7,551 nt of DNA from Opitutales bacterium (GTDB lineage Bacteria; Verrucomicrobiota; Verrucomicrobiia; Opitutales; Oceanipulchritudinaceae): assembly GCA_007123395.1 (NCBI GenBank), contig SKLD01000127.1:1-7551 (forward strand), written 5' to 3'. Of the stretch, positions 1-6,773 are shown piece by piece. The position numbers and the translations under genes were made by a program. Under the pieces are notes generated by a model that was not told the origin of the DNA, searched no databases, and saw only the letters and a list, made by a program, of their open reading frames with translations. Position 1 is the first letter of the stretch. Each line of letters opens with the position of its first letter.

Positions 1-1
1 C

Positions 2-64
2 GGAGCACGGGGTTTGCCAACCCGTGACTCGCCAACCGCACACGGACAGAAATGTCCGTGCTCC
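2..64. repeat. Pair of inverted GGAG-headed palindromes (REPIN/BIME-like element)
   Basis: Two short hairpins face each other. The first (2-26, plus strand) has GGAG at 2-5, then a stem of CACGGG with AACCCGTG, one bulged G at 12 and the loop TGCC. The second, read on the minus strand, has GGAG at 64-61 and then a perfect 8-bp stem (CACGGACA with TGTCCGTG) around a four-base loop. The outer nine bases of the two units (2-10 and 56-64) are exact inverted repeats, so the pair could also fold as one larger hairpin. A guide tetranucleotide at the foot of a palindrome, arranged as inverted pairs, is the known architecture of REP doublets mobilised by RAYT transposases, and a RAYT remnant lies at the other end of the window. 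The second hairpin begins about 20 bases past the stop of the minus-strand hypothetical gene, but no T-run follows, so a normal intrinsic terminator is unlikely. Confidence 0.6.
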
Positions 65-82
65 TTTGGGTCGCCGAACGGC

Positions 83-613
83 TCAGGCGGTTTGCGGTTC
101 GATGATGTGGGAGAGTTGGTCCTGGAGGGCGAGGAGACGCTCTGGGACGATCTCGACGTCAGGCACCTCGAAAGAGCGTTTTTCCTTGGGGTGCCAGTAG
201 CGCCCGCGCCCGCTGCGGCGGAGAACACGCCGCCGCTCGAGCATCAGGGCAAGGAGGTGCCGCAGGAGGGCCCGCTCTTCTCCCGTCCCGGCGGACGGCG
301 CACCCGCTGCCGAGCCTTCCGCCGCCGCCTCATCCTCTTCGTCAAAGAGAGCGAGAAATACAGCTTCCGCGCTTTGCATGGCGGATTTACGGGCGTTGGC
401 CTCGGGATCGGAGCGGTCCTTTACCGTCTGACCCCAGCGACAGATGAGGTTTCCCGGAATCTCGAAGTCCCCCGCTTCTTCGGCGAGGATATCGGCACGT
501 ACCAGCCCGCCGTCTTCAGCGCGAAAGAGAAAGGACTCGATGCGCAGCCCGGGAGCGAACTCACGACCGCTCACGTAAGACTTCCGCGCAAGCGGCTGAA
601 TCTCCAATTCCAT
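83..613 (-). CDS. Conserved hypothetical protein, 176 aa
   Basis: I recognise no named domain. The protein reads as a plausible soluble cytosolic protein with no signal peptide or membrane segment. Residues 1-65 form a beta-rich stretch (SYVSGREF near 12-19, a FLFR strand near 28-31, LICRW near 57-61). This is followed by a helix (about 75-92) and an acidic, Ala/Gly-rich low-complexity linker (about 91-113). A Leu/Arg-rich helix (about 114-135) and a short C-terminal domain with RYWHPKEKRSFEVP near 138-151 complete it. It resembles, from memory, small uncharacterised proteins of Verrucomicrobiota, but this is unverified. I chose the ATG at 613 because the conserved-looking sequence starts there (MELEIQPLARK). 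An ATG at 640 would add nine residues and has a weak AGGGA about 12 bases upstream. The frame stays open to 889, but that extension is Ser/Arg-rich and lies antisense to the phosphatase, so I rejected it. The gene is divergent from the phosphatase with almost no gap. Confidence 0.72.
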   Translation of the reverse strand: MELEIQPLARKSYVSGREFAPGLRIESFLFRAEDGGLVRADILAEEAGDFEIPGNLICRWGQTVKDRSDPEANARKSAMQSAEAVFLALFDEEDEAAAEGSAAGAPSAGTGEERALLRHLLALMLERRRVLRRSGRGRYWHPKEKRSFEVPDVEIVPERLLALQDQLSHIIEPQTA

Positions 614-638
614 GGGTTTCGAGTTTACGGCGGTCGGC

Positions 639-1358
639 ATGGAAGCAAGCTTTCCCTGTGTGATTCTTGAATCCGCCCATCTCTCCTTAAATCCGCCGCC
701 GCGTGGACGCGTGCTCGTGGTGGGCGACGTCCACGGCTGTCGGACGGAACTCGAACGGCTGCTTGCCGCCGCCAACCTGACTGACGACGACCGCCTGATC
801 TTTGTCGGCGATTTGGTAAACAACGGTCCGGACTCGGCGGGTGTCGTGCGCATCGCTCGTGAACGCGGTGCCCTTGCGACGGTGGGCAACCACGAACTGC
901 GGCTCCTCAGGGCTAAAGAGCAGCGGCAGACAAGCGACCTGAAGCGGGCGGACTACGCGACGATCCGCGCACTCGCGCCGGATGACTGGAACTATCTCGC
1001 GACTATGGCGCTCACCATCGAGATTCCGGCGTGGGAGACCCTGATCGTGCACGGCGGCTTTCTGCCGGATATCCCGTGGAAGAAACAGTCGGCGGCGACC
1101 GTCACGGAGGTGCAGGTGCTCGACCGCCGCGGCCGCCCGCAAAAGCGCACTCTCTGTCCGGAAGGCACGCCGTGGGCCGACCTCTGGGAAGGGCCGCCGT
1201 TTGTCGTCTACGGGCACACGCCGATGCGGGAGGTGGCACGTTACTCGCATGCCCTCGGGATCGACACGGGATGCGTCTACGGCGGACACCTCACAGGCGT
1301 CCTCCTGCCCGACCGCCGGCTCGTGCAGGTGCCGGCGGCACGGCGCTACCGCGGTTGA
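639..1358 (+). CDS. PPP-family metallophosphoesterase (ApaH/PrpE-like)
   Basis: This is a cytosolic metal-dependent phosphatase of the calcineurin-like PPP superfamily. Counting from the ATG at 639, the signature blocks appear in order: GDVHGC (29-34), GDLVNNGPDS (57-66), GNHE (83-86), HGG (138-140) and YGHTP (191-195), then a terminal IDTGCVYGG block (208-216). These Asp, His and Asn residues bind the two metal ions and the phosphate. The GD-HG / GNHE / HGG / GHTP set groups it with bacterial ApaH, PrpE and Ser/Thr phosphatase-like enzymes. The substrate (dinucleoside tetraphosphates or phosphoproteins) cannot be decided from the sequence. At 239 aa the length is normal for the family. The start is uncertain: 612 (ATG, 248 aa), 639 (ATG, with a weak GGCGG upstream), 660 (GTG) and 711 (GTG, just before the motif) are all possible. 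I prefer 639 because it does not overlap the divergent gene. The 3' end overlaps the convergent MFS gene by 13 bp. Confidence 0.88.
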   Translation: MEASFPCVILESAHLSLNPPPRGRVLVVGDVHGCRTELERLLAAANLTDDDRLIFVGDLVNNGPDSAGVVRIARERGALATVGNHELRLLRAKEQRQTSDLKRADYATIRALAPDDWNYLATMALTIEIPAWETLIVHGGFLPDIPWKKQSAATVTEVQVLDRRGRPQKRTLCPEGTPWADLWEGPPFVVYGHTPMREVARYSHALGIDTGCVYGGHLTGVLLPDRRLVQVPAARRYRG

Positions 1359-2569
1359 GAATCGCCCGCCGACGGACGCGCGCGCCAAAGCAGCGCGAGG
1401 AGAACAATGAACAGTGGTGGCACGCACCAAAATGCAACCCGGAGGTTGGTGTGTTCGCCGACAAGTCCCATAATCCACGGGGCAAAGGCAAATCCGGGGA
1501 TACCGCCGCAGCTCAGGAGGATGAACAGTGCGGTGGAGTCGGCATGCAACCGGTCGGCGGCGAAGGACTGGATGCTTGGCCAGAGCGCGGCGGTGGCGAG
1601 CCCGGCAAGAAAGAGCAGCGCAACGGCAACGGGCACAACAGGTGCAAAGGGTACGACCATGCTCACCAGCAGACCCCCGAGAGCGGAGAAAAAGAGCAAA
1701 TGCCAGAGGTGCTCTTGCCGCACGCGCCAACCGCAGAGCAGACGCCCCGCGATCATACCCGTGGCAAAAAACGCGGCGGCGACGCCGGCGGCGCGCGGAC
1801 GCCCGCCGAACTCAAGCTGGATGAGGCTCGCGCTCCAGAAGGTGAACGCCCCCTCAATGGCACCGGCGACAAAGAGCGCCCAGAAGAAGAGCCAGAAACC
1901 GCGCTGTCCGAGAATGCTCGCCTTGTGCGCGAAGACCTCGCGCAGCCGCTGGTTCTTGTCACGCGGCTTTGTGTTTTGCAGGAGGAGAAAGAGCGCGCCG
2001 GAGAGGAACGCAATTGCCCCCACCCCGCCGGCGAGAAAGCGCCAGGACACCTCCCGCGTGAGCAGCTCACCGCTGATGAGCATCGTGCCGAGAACACCGA
2101 TCGACCAGAAGGCGTTGACGATGTTGAGGTAGCGGCCCGAGTCGCCGGGGTGCAAATCCTGCACAAGGGGGTTGATCAGCGCGTCCGCAACGCCCCCGCC
2201 GATGCCGAAAAGAGCAAGGGCGATGACGACGACCCCGTAAGACGGCGCCGCACTGTAGACCATCATGCCGAAACCGAGGAGCAGCATGGCCGCGCCGAGC
2301 GACCGCACTTTGCCGAACCATCCCGCGAGAAACCCGCTCGCCACCATGATGCCGACGGCAAGAAGACTGCGCACGACCTCGAGTGTGCCGGCGGCGGCGA
2401 GGGAAAAACGCAGCTCCTTTGCGAGAATAACGAGGCAGATCGGCGTAATGGTCGCCGTTGATGCATAGGCGATGAATCCCACTGCCGCCGCCCAATCGAG
2501 CGGATGCGCACGGTTCCGCCGCAGGTCAGGCGGAACGGCAGAAGGCGTCGGCGGCGCAGGCGGGTCCAT
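1346..2569 (-). CDS. Major facilitator superfamily transporter
   Basis: This is an inner-membrane secondary transporter of 407 aa, the usual length for a 12-helix MFS protein. After a proline-rich cytoplasmic N-terminus (1-24), hydrophobic helices run in two six-helix halves separated by a charged central loop (about 199-222, KPRDKNQRLREVFAHK). The first half has a GFLAGWFGKVRSLG loop after helix 2 (79-92), a form of the MFS motif A region. A helix 4-5 segment, GIGGGVADALINPLVQD (122-138) followed by NIVNAFWSIG, resembles FucP/YbjJ-like sugar and metabolite permeases. The second half repeats the theme with ALWPSIQSFA (328-337). The substrate cannot be called. The ATG at 2569 is the first plausible start and lacks a Shine-Dalgarno sequence. 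Another start further in, at residue 74 or later, would remove helices 1-2. It lies 68 bp downstream of clpC on the same strand without a convincing terminator between them, so co-transcription is possible. Confidence 0.9.
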   Translation of the reverse strand: MDPPAPPTPSAVPPDLRRNRAHPLDWAAAVGFIAYASTATITPICLVILAKELRFSLAAAGTLEVVRSLLAVGIMVASGFLAGWFGKVRSLGAAMLLLGFGMMVYSAAPSYGVVVIALALFGIGGGVADALINPLVQDLHPGDSGRYLNIVNAFWSIGVLGTMLISGELLTREVSWRFLAGGVGAIAFLSGALFLLLQNTKPRDKNQRLREVFAHKASILGQRGFWLFFWALFVAGAIEGAFTFWSASLIQLEFGGRPRAAGVAAAFFATGMIAGRLLCGWRVRQEHLWHLLFFSALGGLLVSMVVPFAPVVPVAVALLFLAGLATAALWPSIQSFAADRLHADSTALFILLSCGGIPGFAFAPWIMGLVGEHTNLRVAFWCVPPLFIVLLALLWRARPSAGDSQPR

Positions 2570-2637
2570 CGGCGGACGGCTTCAGCGAGAAGGAGCCGTT
2601 CCAAAGAGGCAACCGTCACGCGCCAGCTTCCGCCGCA
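2570..2637 (-). other. clpC-MFS intergenic spacer with a weak hairpin
   Basis: The 68-bp spacer contains an inverted repeat: ACGGCT (minus strand 2599-2594) and AGCCGT (2581-2576), a 6-bp stem around a 12-base loop. No T-run follows it on the minus strand, so it is a poor intrinsic terminator. I see no clear promoter for the MFS gene here. The simplest reading is partial read-through from clpC, but this is inference. Confidence 0.25.
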
Positions 2638-5148
2638 TCACTTTTCCGAGACCGAACCGGCCGCCGGCGCTTCCTGATGGAACGTGAGGGCGGACTTGCC
2701 TTCGTTCAACTCAACGAGAATCACCTCGCCCTCGCGTATATCTCCCCGCAAGAGGGACTCGGCGAGCGGATCCTCGAGGTGCTGCTCGACAGCCCGGCGC
2801 AGCGGACGCGCGCCGTACTTCTCGTCGTAACCGTGATCGATGAGGAAGTCCTTCGCCTCGGAGCTGACTTCGAGCGGCAAGTTCCGGTCGCGCAGACGCT
2901 TGGTTACCTCGCCGATCTCAAGATCGACGATCTTGCGCAGGTGGATGCGCTGGAGTTGCCGGAAGACGATGATGCTGTTGATGCGGTTGAGGAACTCGGG
3001 CTTGAAAACGCGCTTGGACTCTTCGAGAATCTTGTCGCGCGTCTTTTCGAAATCGCCTTCGATATCATCGATCCCGAAGCCGAGGCTTTGGCTCTTCTGG
3101 AGAATATGCGCCCCCACGTTGGACGTCATGATAATGATCGTGTTGCGGAAGTCGACCGTGCGCCCGAGGCTATCCGTGAGGCGGCCCTCTTCGAGGACTT
3201 GGAGGAGCAGCTGCACGACGTCGGGGTGGGCCTTTTCGATCTCGTCGAAGAGCACCACGCAATAGGGCTTGCGGCGGACTGTCTCAGTGAGCTGACCGCC
3301 CTCCTCGTAGCCGACATAGCCGGGGGGCGAACCGATGAGACGGCTGACGGAAAACTTCTCCATGTATTCCGACATGTCGATCTGCACGATCGCGTCGCGC
3401 TCACCGAAGATAGACTCGGCAAGGGACTTGGCAAGGTGCGTCTTGCCCACACCCGTCGGCCCCATGAAGAGGAAAGAGCCGATGGGCCGGCGCGGATCCT
3501 TGAGGTCGGCGCGGCTGCGGCGAAGAGCCTTGGCGATGGCAACGGTGGCCTCGTCCTGGCCGACGACGGAGTTCTGTAAGTCGTCTTCGAGGTGGAGGAG
3601 CTTTTCGGATTCCTTGCGCTCCATGCGGTTGAGGGGAATGCCCGTCCAGTCACTTACGACGTGGAGCATATCGTCTTCACCAACGACCACGCGGGTCTCC
3701 GCGCGCTCCTTCTTCCAGTCCTCCATCATCTTGTCGCGCTTCGCGCGCAGCTGCTTTTCATTGTCACGGAAGCGCGCGGCATCCTCGAACCTCTGCTTGG
3801 CGATGGCGTCCTCCTTCTTTGTGCAGACGTCTTCGATCTCCTTGCCGATAGCCTCAATCTCCGGAGGGCGACTCATGGAACTAATGCGCGCTCGCGCTCC
3901 CGATTCGTCGAGCACGTCGATGGCCTTGTCGGGCAGGTAGCGTGCCGTGATGTAGCGCTCGGAGAGCTTGACCGCGGCCTCGAGGGCGGAAGCCGTGAAA
4001 TTAACCTTGTGATGCTCCTCGTATTTTGGCGCGATGCCCTTGAGGATTTCGAGCGAATCCTCCGGCGAAGGCGCTTCGACCATGACGCTCTGGAAACGTC
4101 GGTCGAGGGCGCTGTCCTTTTCAATGTATTTGCGATACTCGGCAAGGGTCGTCGCACCGATGCACTGCAGCTCGCCGCGGCTGAGGGCAGGCTTGAAAAT
4201 GTTGGAGGCGTCCATAGCCCCTTCGGCAGCACCCGCGCCGACAATGGTGTGCAACTCGTCGATGAAGATGATGACATTCTTGGCGCGACGGATTTCGTCC
4301 ATGACGGCCTTGATGCGCTCCTCAAACTGGCCACGGTACTTCGTGCCGGCAACCATGAGGGCAAGGTCGAGGGTGATAAGCTTCTTGTCGGCGAGAATCT
4401 CCGGCACCAACCCGTTGGCGATCTCGAGGGCAAGGCCTTCGACGATGGCCGTCTTGCCGACGCCCGCCTCGCCAATGAGAACGGGGTTGTTCTTCGTGCG
4501 GCGGCAGAGGATTTGGATGACACGCCGAATCTCGTCCTTGCGCCCGATGACGGGGTCGAGGTCGCCGTTGCGGGCCAGCTCGGTGAGGTCGCGCCCGAAC
4601 GCCTTGAGGGCGGGCGTCTTCACTTCCTTGCGCTCCTCCGCGGAACCGCCGCCCGCGCCTGCCGGCTGGGCGGAACCCCCGCCCTCCCCGCCCTCGCCCG
4701 CGAAGTTGGGGTCGAGTTCGCTGAGGATTTCGTCGCGGCAGCGCTCGATGTCGACGTCAAGACTCTTGAGGACGCGTGCGGCCACGCCGTCACCCTCGCG
4801 CAGAAGCCCGAGGAGAATGTGCTCTGTGCCGACGTAGCTGTGGTTGAGCGCCTTGGCCTCCTTTCCCGCGAGGGCGAGAACCTTTTTAACGCGCGGAGTA
4901 TAGGGAATGTTGCCCGTGGGCTTGGCCGCCGTACCCTTGCCGACCTGCTTTTCCACGGCGTTGCGCACCGTTTCGAGGTCGAGCCCCATCTTCTGGAGCA
5001 CGTTGACGGCGACGCCCTGACCAAGATTGATCAGACCGAGCAGGAGGTGCTCCGTCCCCACGTAGTTGTGGTGAAAGCGGTCGGCCTCTTTGCGCGCCAG
5101 AGCGAGGACTTGTTGGGCGCGGGGAGTGAAGTTGTTCATCGGTTCCAT
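2638..5148 (-). CDS. clpC: ATP-dependent Clp protease ATP-binding subunit ClpC
   Basis: This cytosolic Hsp100/AAA+ unfoldase feeds substrates to ClpP. It has 836 aa, a full-length ClpC. Two Clp N-repeats lie at about 4-70 and 80-145, each with a GTEH motif (31-34 and 107-110). Glu33 and Glu109 correspond to the glutamates that dock phosphoarginine in Bacillus ClpC. A Gly/Ala/Ser-rich linker (about 150-170) leads to D1 with Walker A GEAGVGKT (226-233) and Walker B ending IDE (296-298). A short middle domain (about 430-485) contains a UVR-like RFEDAARFRDNE segment, which marks ClpC rather than ClpB. D2 has Walker A GPTGVGKT (563-570), Walker B VVLFDE (631-636), an LGF ClpP-docking loop (689-691) and a YGARPL sensor-2 motif (778-783). 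An internal ATG at 5139 (MNNFTPRAQ) with GGAA just upstream is an alternative start. Only six bases separate it from mcsB. Regulation is probably through the mcsA promoter. Confidence 0.97.
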   Translation of the reverse strand: MEPMNNFTPRAQQVLALARKEADRFHHNYVGTEHLLLGLINLGQGVAVNVLQKMGLDLETVRNAVEKQVGKGTAAKPTGNIPYTPRVKKVLALAGKEAKALNHSYVGTEHILLGLLREGDGVAARVLKSLDVDIERCRDEILSELDPNFAGEGGEGGGSAQPAGAGGGSAEERKEVKTPALKAFGRDLTELARNGDLDPVIGRKDEIRRVIQILCRRTKNNPVLIGEAGVGKTAIVEGLALEIANGLVPEILADKKLITLDLALMVAGTKYRGQFEERIKAVMDEIRRAKNVIIFIDELHTIVGAGAAEGAMDASNIFKPALSRGELQCIGATTLAEYRKYIEKDSALDRRFQSVMVEAPSPEDSLEILKGIAPKYEEHHKVNFTASALEAAVKLSERYITARYLPDKAIDVLDESGARARISSMSRPPEIEAIGKEIEDVCTKKEDAIAKQRFEDAARFRDNEKQLRAKRDKMMEDWKKERAETRVVVGEDDMLHVVSDWTGIPLNRMERKESEKLLHLEDDLQNSVVGQDEATVAIAKALRRSRADLKDPRRPIGSFLFMGPTGVGKTHLAKSLAESIFGERDAIVQIDMSEYMEKFSVSRLIGSPPGYVGYEEGGQLTETVRRKPYCVVLFDEIEKAHPDVVQLLLQVLEEGRLTDSLGRTVDFRNTIIIMTSNVGAHILQKSQSLGFGIDDIEGDFEKTRDKILEESKRVFKPEFLNRINSIIVFRQLQRIHLRKIVDLEIGEVTKRLRDRNLPLEVSSEAKDFLIDHGYDEKYGARPLRRAVEQHLEDPLAESLLRGDIREGEVILVELNEGKSALTFHQEAPAAGSVSEK

Positions 5149-5154
5149 GGTTCG

Positions 5155-6258
5155 TCAGGACTTCTTTTTCTTAGGGGTGACATCAGGTTTTGTGCCGAAA
5201 CTCAAGCCCGGGAGAGAGGAGAACTCCTCACGCAAGGTCCGCGCACGACGCTGGTCGCGTTCGCCGGGGTCCACCTCACCGCGGGCAGAGAGCTGAATAT
5301 GGCCGGGCTGTGTTTCAATAAACAGACGGTCGACATGGGTTCTATATTCCGCCGGAAGCAATCCGAGGTCAACCGCCAAACGCATAAGGCTGAGCAGGTT
5401 CATGGCCTCCTCGGAGCTGACCAAATGCGCGTTGCGCAGAATTCCGAAGGCGCGCCCAATCTTGTCGATGAGTTTGAGGGCTCTTTTCTCGCGGATCACC
5501 TTTCGGGCGTTTTCCTCCTGTTCGATGATGGCGTGGAGCACGTTGATGAGCCGCTTGACGATGGAATCCTCCGACTCGCCGAGGGTCTGCTGGTTGGAAA
5601 TCTGGAAAATGCTCCCGGTCGCCTCGGAACCCTCCCCGAAGAGCCCGCGCACGGCCATGCCAAGCTGGTTGACCATGCGGATGACCTTTTCCATGTGCTC
5701 CTGCATGACGAGCCCCGGAAGGTGGAGCATGGCGGAAGCGCGCATGCCGGTGCCCAGATTCGTGGGGCAAGCGGTGAGGTATCCCAGCTCGGAAGAAAAG
5801 GCATAGTCGACGTCTTCCTCGATGGCTGTGTCCAAGGCGTCGAGTTCGGTCCACGCCATCTTGAAATTAAAACCGGAGCGCACGGCCTGAAGACGCAGGT
5901 GGTCTTCCTCGTTGACCATGATGGAGATGTGCTGGGCACGGTCGATGATGACACCGGCCCCGGCACCGGCCTCGGACAGTTCGCGGCTGATGAGGTGACG
6001 CTCGACGAGCACCTGCCGCTCCAGCGGGCTCAGGTCTTCGACACGGATCTTCGTTCCTCCGGAGAGCGGCCCGTCGGCAATCTTTCCGAAAGCCATGGCG
6101 AGGATTTCAGCGCGCTCCGACTCATCGGCCCGCCCCGGAAAGTGGTGCGGCGCGATGTTCCGCGCGAGGCGGATACGCGTGCTCAAGACGATGGGCTCCG
6201 GGGGCAGACCGCCGTCGGTCAGCTCCGCCTTGGCTTCGATGAGGGGAAGGATATTCAT
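5155..6258 (-). CDS. mcsB: Protein-arginine kinase McsB
   Basis: McsB transfers phosphate from ATP to protein arginines and so marks proteins for ClpC-ClpP. The 367-aa length matches the family. Phosphagen-kinase-fold features are all visible: STRIRLARN (26-34, nucleotide-binding arginines), NEEDH (116-120, a catalytic glutamate region), CPTNLGTGMRAS (164-175, with the conserved active-site-loop Cys164) and EGSEATGS (209-216), where Glu212 matches the second catalytic acid of the Bacillus enzyme. The C-terminal RDQRRA (334-339) fits the RDxxRA phosphoarginine-receptor motif that controls McsB allosterically. The small N-terminal domain of creatine kinases is absent, as expected for McsB. The protein ends in a lysine tail (TPKKKKS). 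The ATG overlaps the mcsA stop (ATGA), which implies translational coupling. The TGA stop is followed in frame by two sense codons and then the clpC ATG. Confidence 0.96.
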   Translation of the reverse strand: MNILPLIEAKAELTDGGLPPEPIVLSTRIRLARNIAPHHFPGRADESERAEILAMAFGKIADGPLSGGTKIRVEDLSPLERQVLVERHLISRELSEAGAGAGVIIDRAQHISIMVNEEDHLRLQAVRSGFNFKMAWTELDALDTAIEEDVDYAFSSELGYLTACPTNLGTGMRASAMLHLPGLVMQEHMEKVIRMVNQLGMAVRGLFGEGSEATGSIFQISNQQTLGESEDSIVKRLINVLHAIIEQEENARKVIREKRALKLIDKIGRAFGILRNAHLVSSEEAMNLLSLMRLAVDLGLLPAEYRTHVDRLFIETQPGHIQLSARGEVDPGERDQRRARTLREEFSSLPGLSFGTKPDVTPKKKKS

Positions 6259-6773
6259 TCGTCGTCGGATGGACCGGGGGCTTCGGCAAGGGACGAACGC
6301 AGCAGCTTGATCTCGTCGCGCAGGGCGGCGGCCTCTTCGTATTTTTCCTCGTCGACTGCCTCACGCAGGTGCGATTCGAGTTCGGTAAGTTTACGCTTGA
6401 TGCTCACGCGGGCAAGCGCGCGGTCGGGCACCTTGCCTCGGTGGACGGTGTCCTTGTGCATGTTACTGAGCATTGGTTTGAGAATTCCCTTGAAGGTCTC
6501 GTAGCAGACAGGGCAGCCGAAGCGCCCGACTTTTTTAAAATCAGCGGGCGTAAATCCGCAACTCGGGCATTCCAGTTGGTCGGCCTGCGCCTGCATGAGG
6601 GTCCCGGGCTTAAGAAGAAACTCGGCCAGCGAAAAGCCCTCGGGATCGGTCACCCCCTTCTTGAAGGGACAATCCTCGCAAAGATCCACCTTTTGGATCT
6701 GATTGTTTACAATCTGCGTCAGGTGGATCGTGGCGGGTTTTGTGCAATTCGAACACTGTTCCGGCTTTGCCAT
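6255..6773 (-). CDS. mcsA: McsA, zinc-finger activator of McsB (UVR domain)
   Basis: This small cytosolic adaptor binds and activates the arginine kinase McsB. The 172-aa protein has four CxxC pairs: C7/C10, C32/C35, C69/C72 and C87/C90. These make two treble-clef-like zinc sites, the usual McsA layout. A C-terminal UVR motif (about 126-160, with YEEAAALRDEIKLL) is a helical hairpin shared with UvrB/UvrC and the ClpC middle domain. The tail is acidic (PSDDE). The start at 6773 gives MAKPEQCSNC, so the first zinc pair sits right at the N-terminus, as in homologues. No Shine-Dalgarno sequence precedes it (the bases before the ATG read TATAGCTTACGATT), so initiation may be leaderless or SD-independent. 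It is the first gene of the operon. No ctsR precedes it, unlike in Bacillus; the next thing upstream is a transposase remnant. Confidence 0.94.
   Translation of the reverse strand: MAKPEQCSNCTKPATIHLTQIVNNQIQKVDLCEDCPFKKGVTDPEGFSLAEFLLKPGTLMQAQADQLECPSCGFTPADFKKVGRFGCPVCYETFKGILKPMLSNMHKDTVHRGKVPDRALARVSIKRKLTELESHLREAVDEEKYEEAAALRDEIKLLRSSLAEAPGPSDDE

Noticed and set aside
1031..2461. A 476-codon plus-strand open frame antisense to the MFS gene
   Set aside because: Its composition is low-complexity Glu/Arg/Gly and Pro with no domain, while the minus strand encodes an obvious 12-helix transporter.
2576..2599. Terminator between clpC and the MFS gene
   Set aside because: The stem is only six base pairs with a 12-base loop, and no T-run follows.
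4950..5545. Other copies of GGAGCACG inside clpC, mcsB and the transposase remnant
   Set aside because: They lie in coding sequence, have no palindrome after them, and are explained by common codons. They are not REP units.
3592..6504. A 970-codon plus-strand open frame running antisense to clpC, mcsB and part of mcsA
   Set aside because: It mirrors three strongly supported genes, has no recognisable domain, and is open because GC-rich codon usage leaves few stops on the opposite strand. clpC and mcsB share a frame, which lets the antisense frame run on across both.
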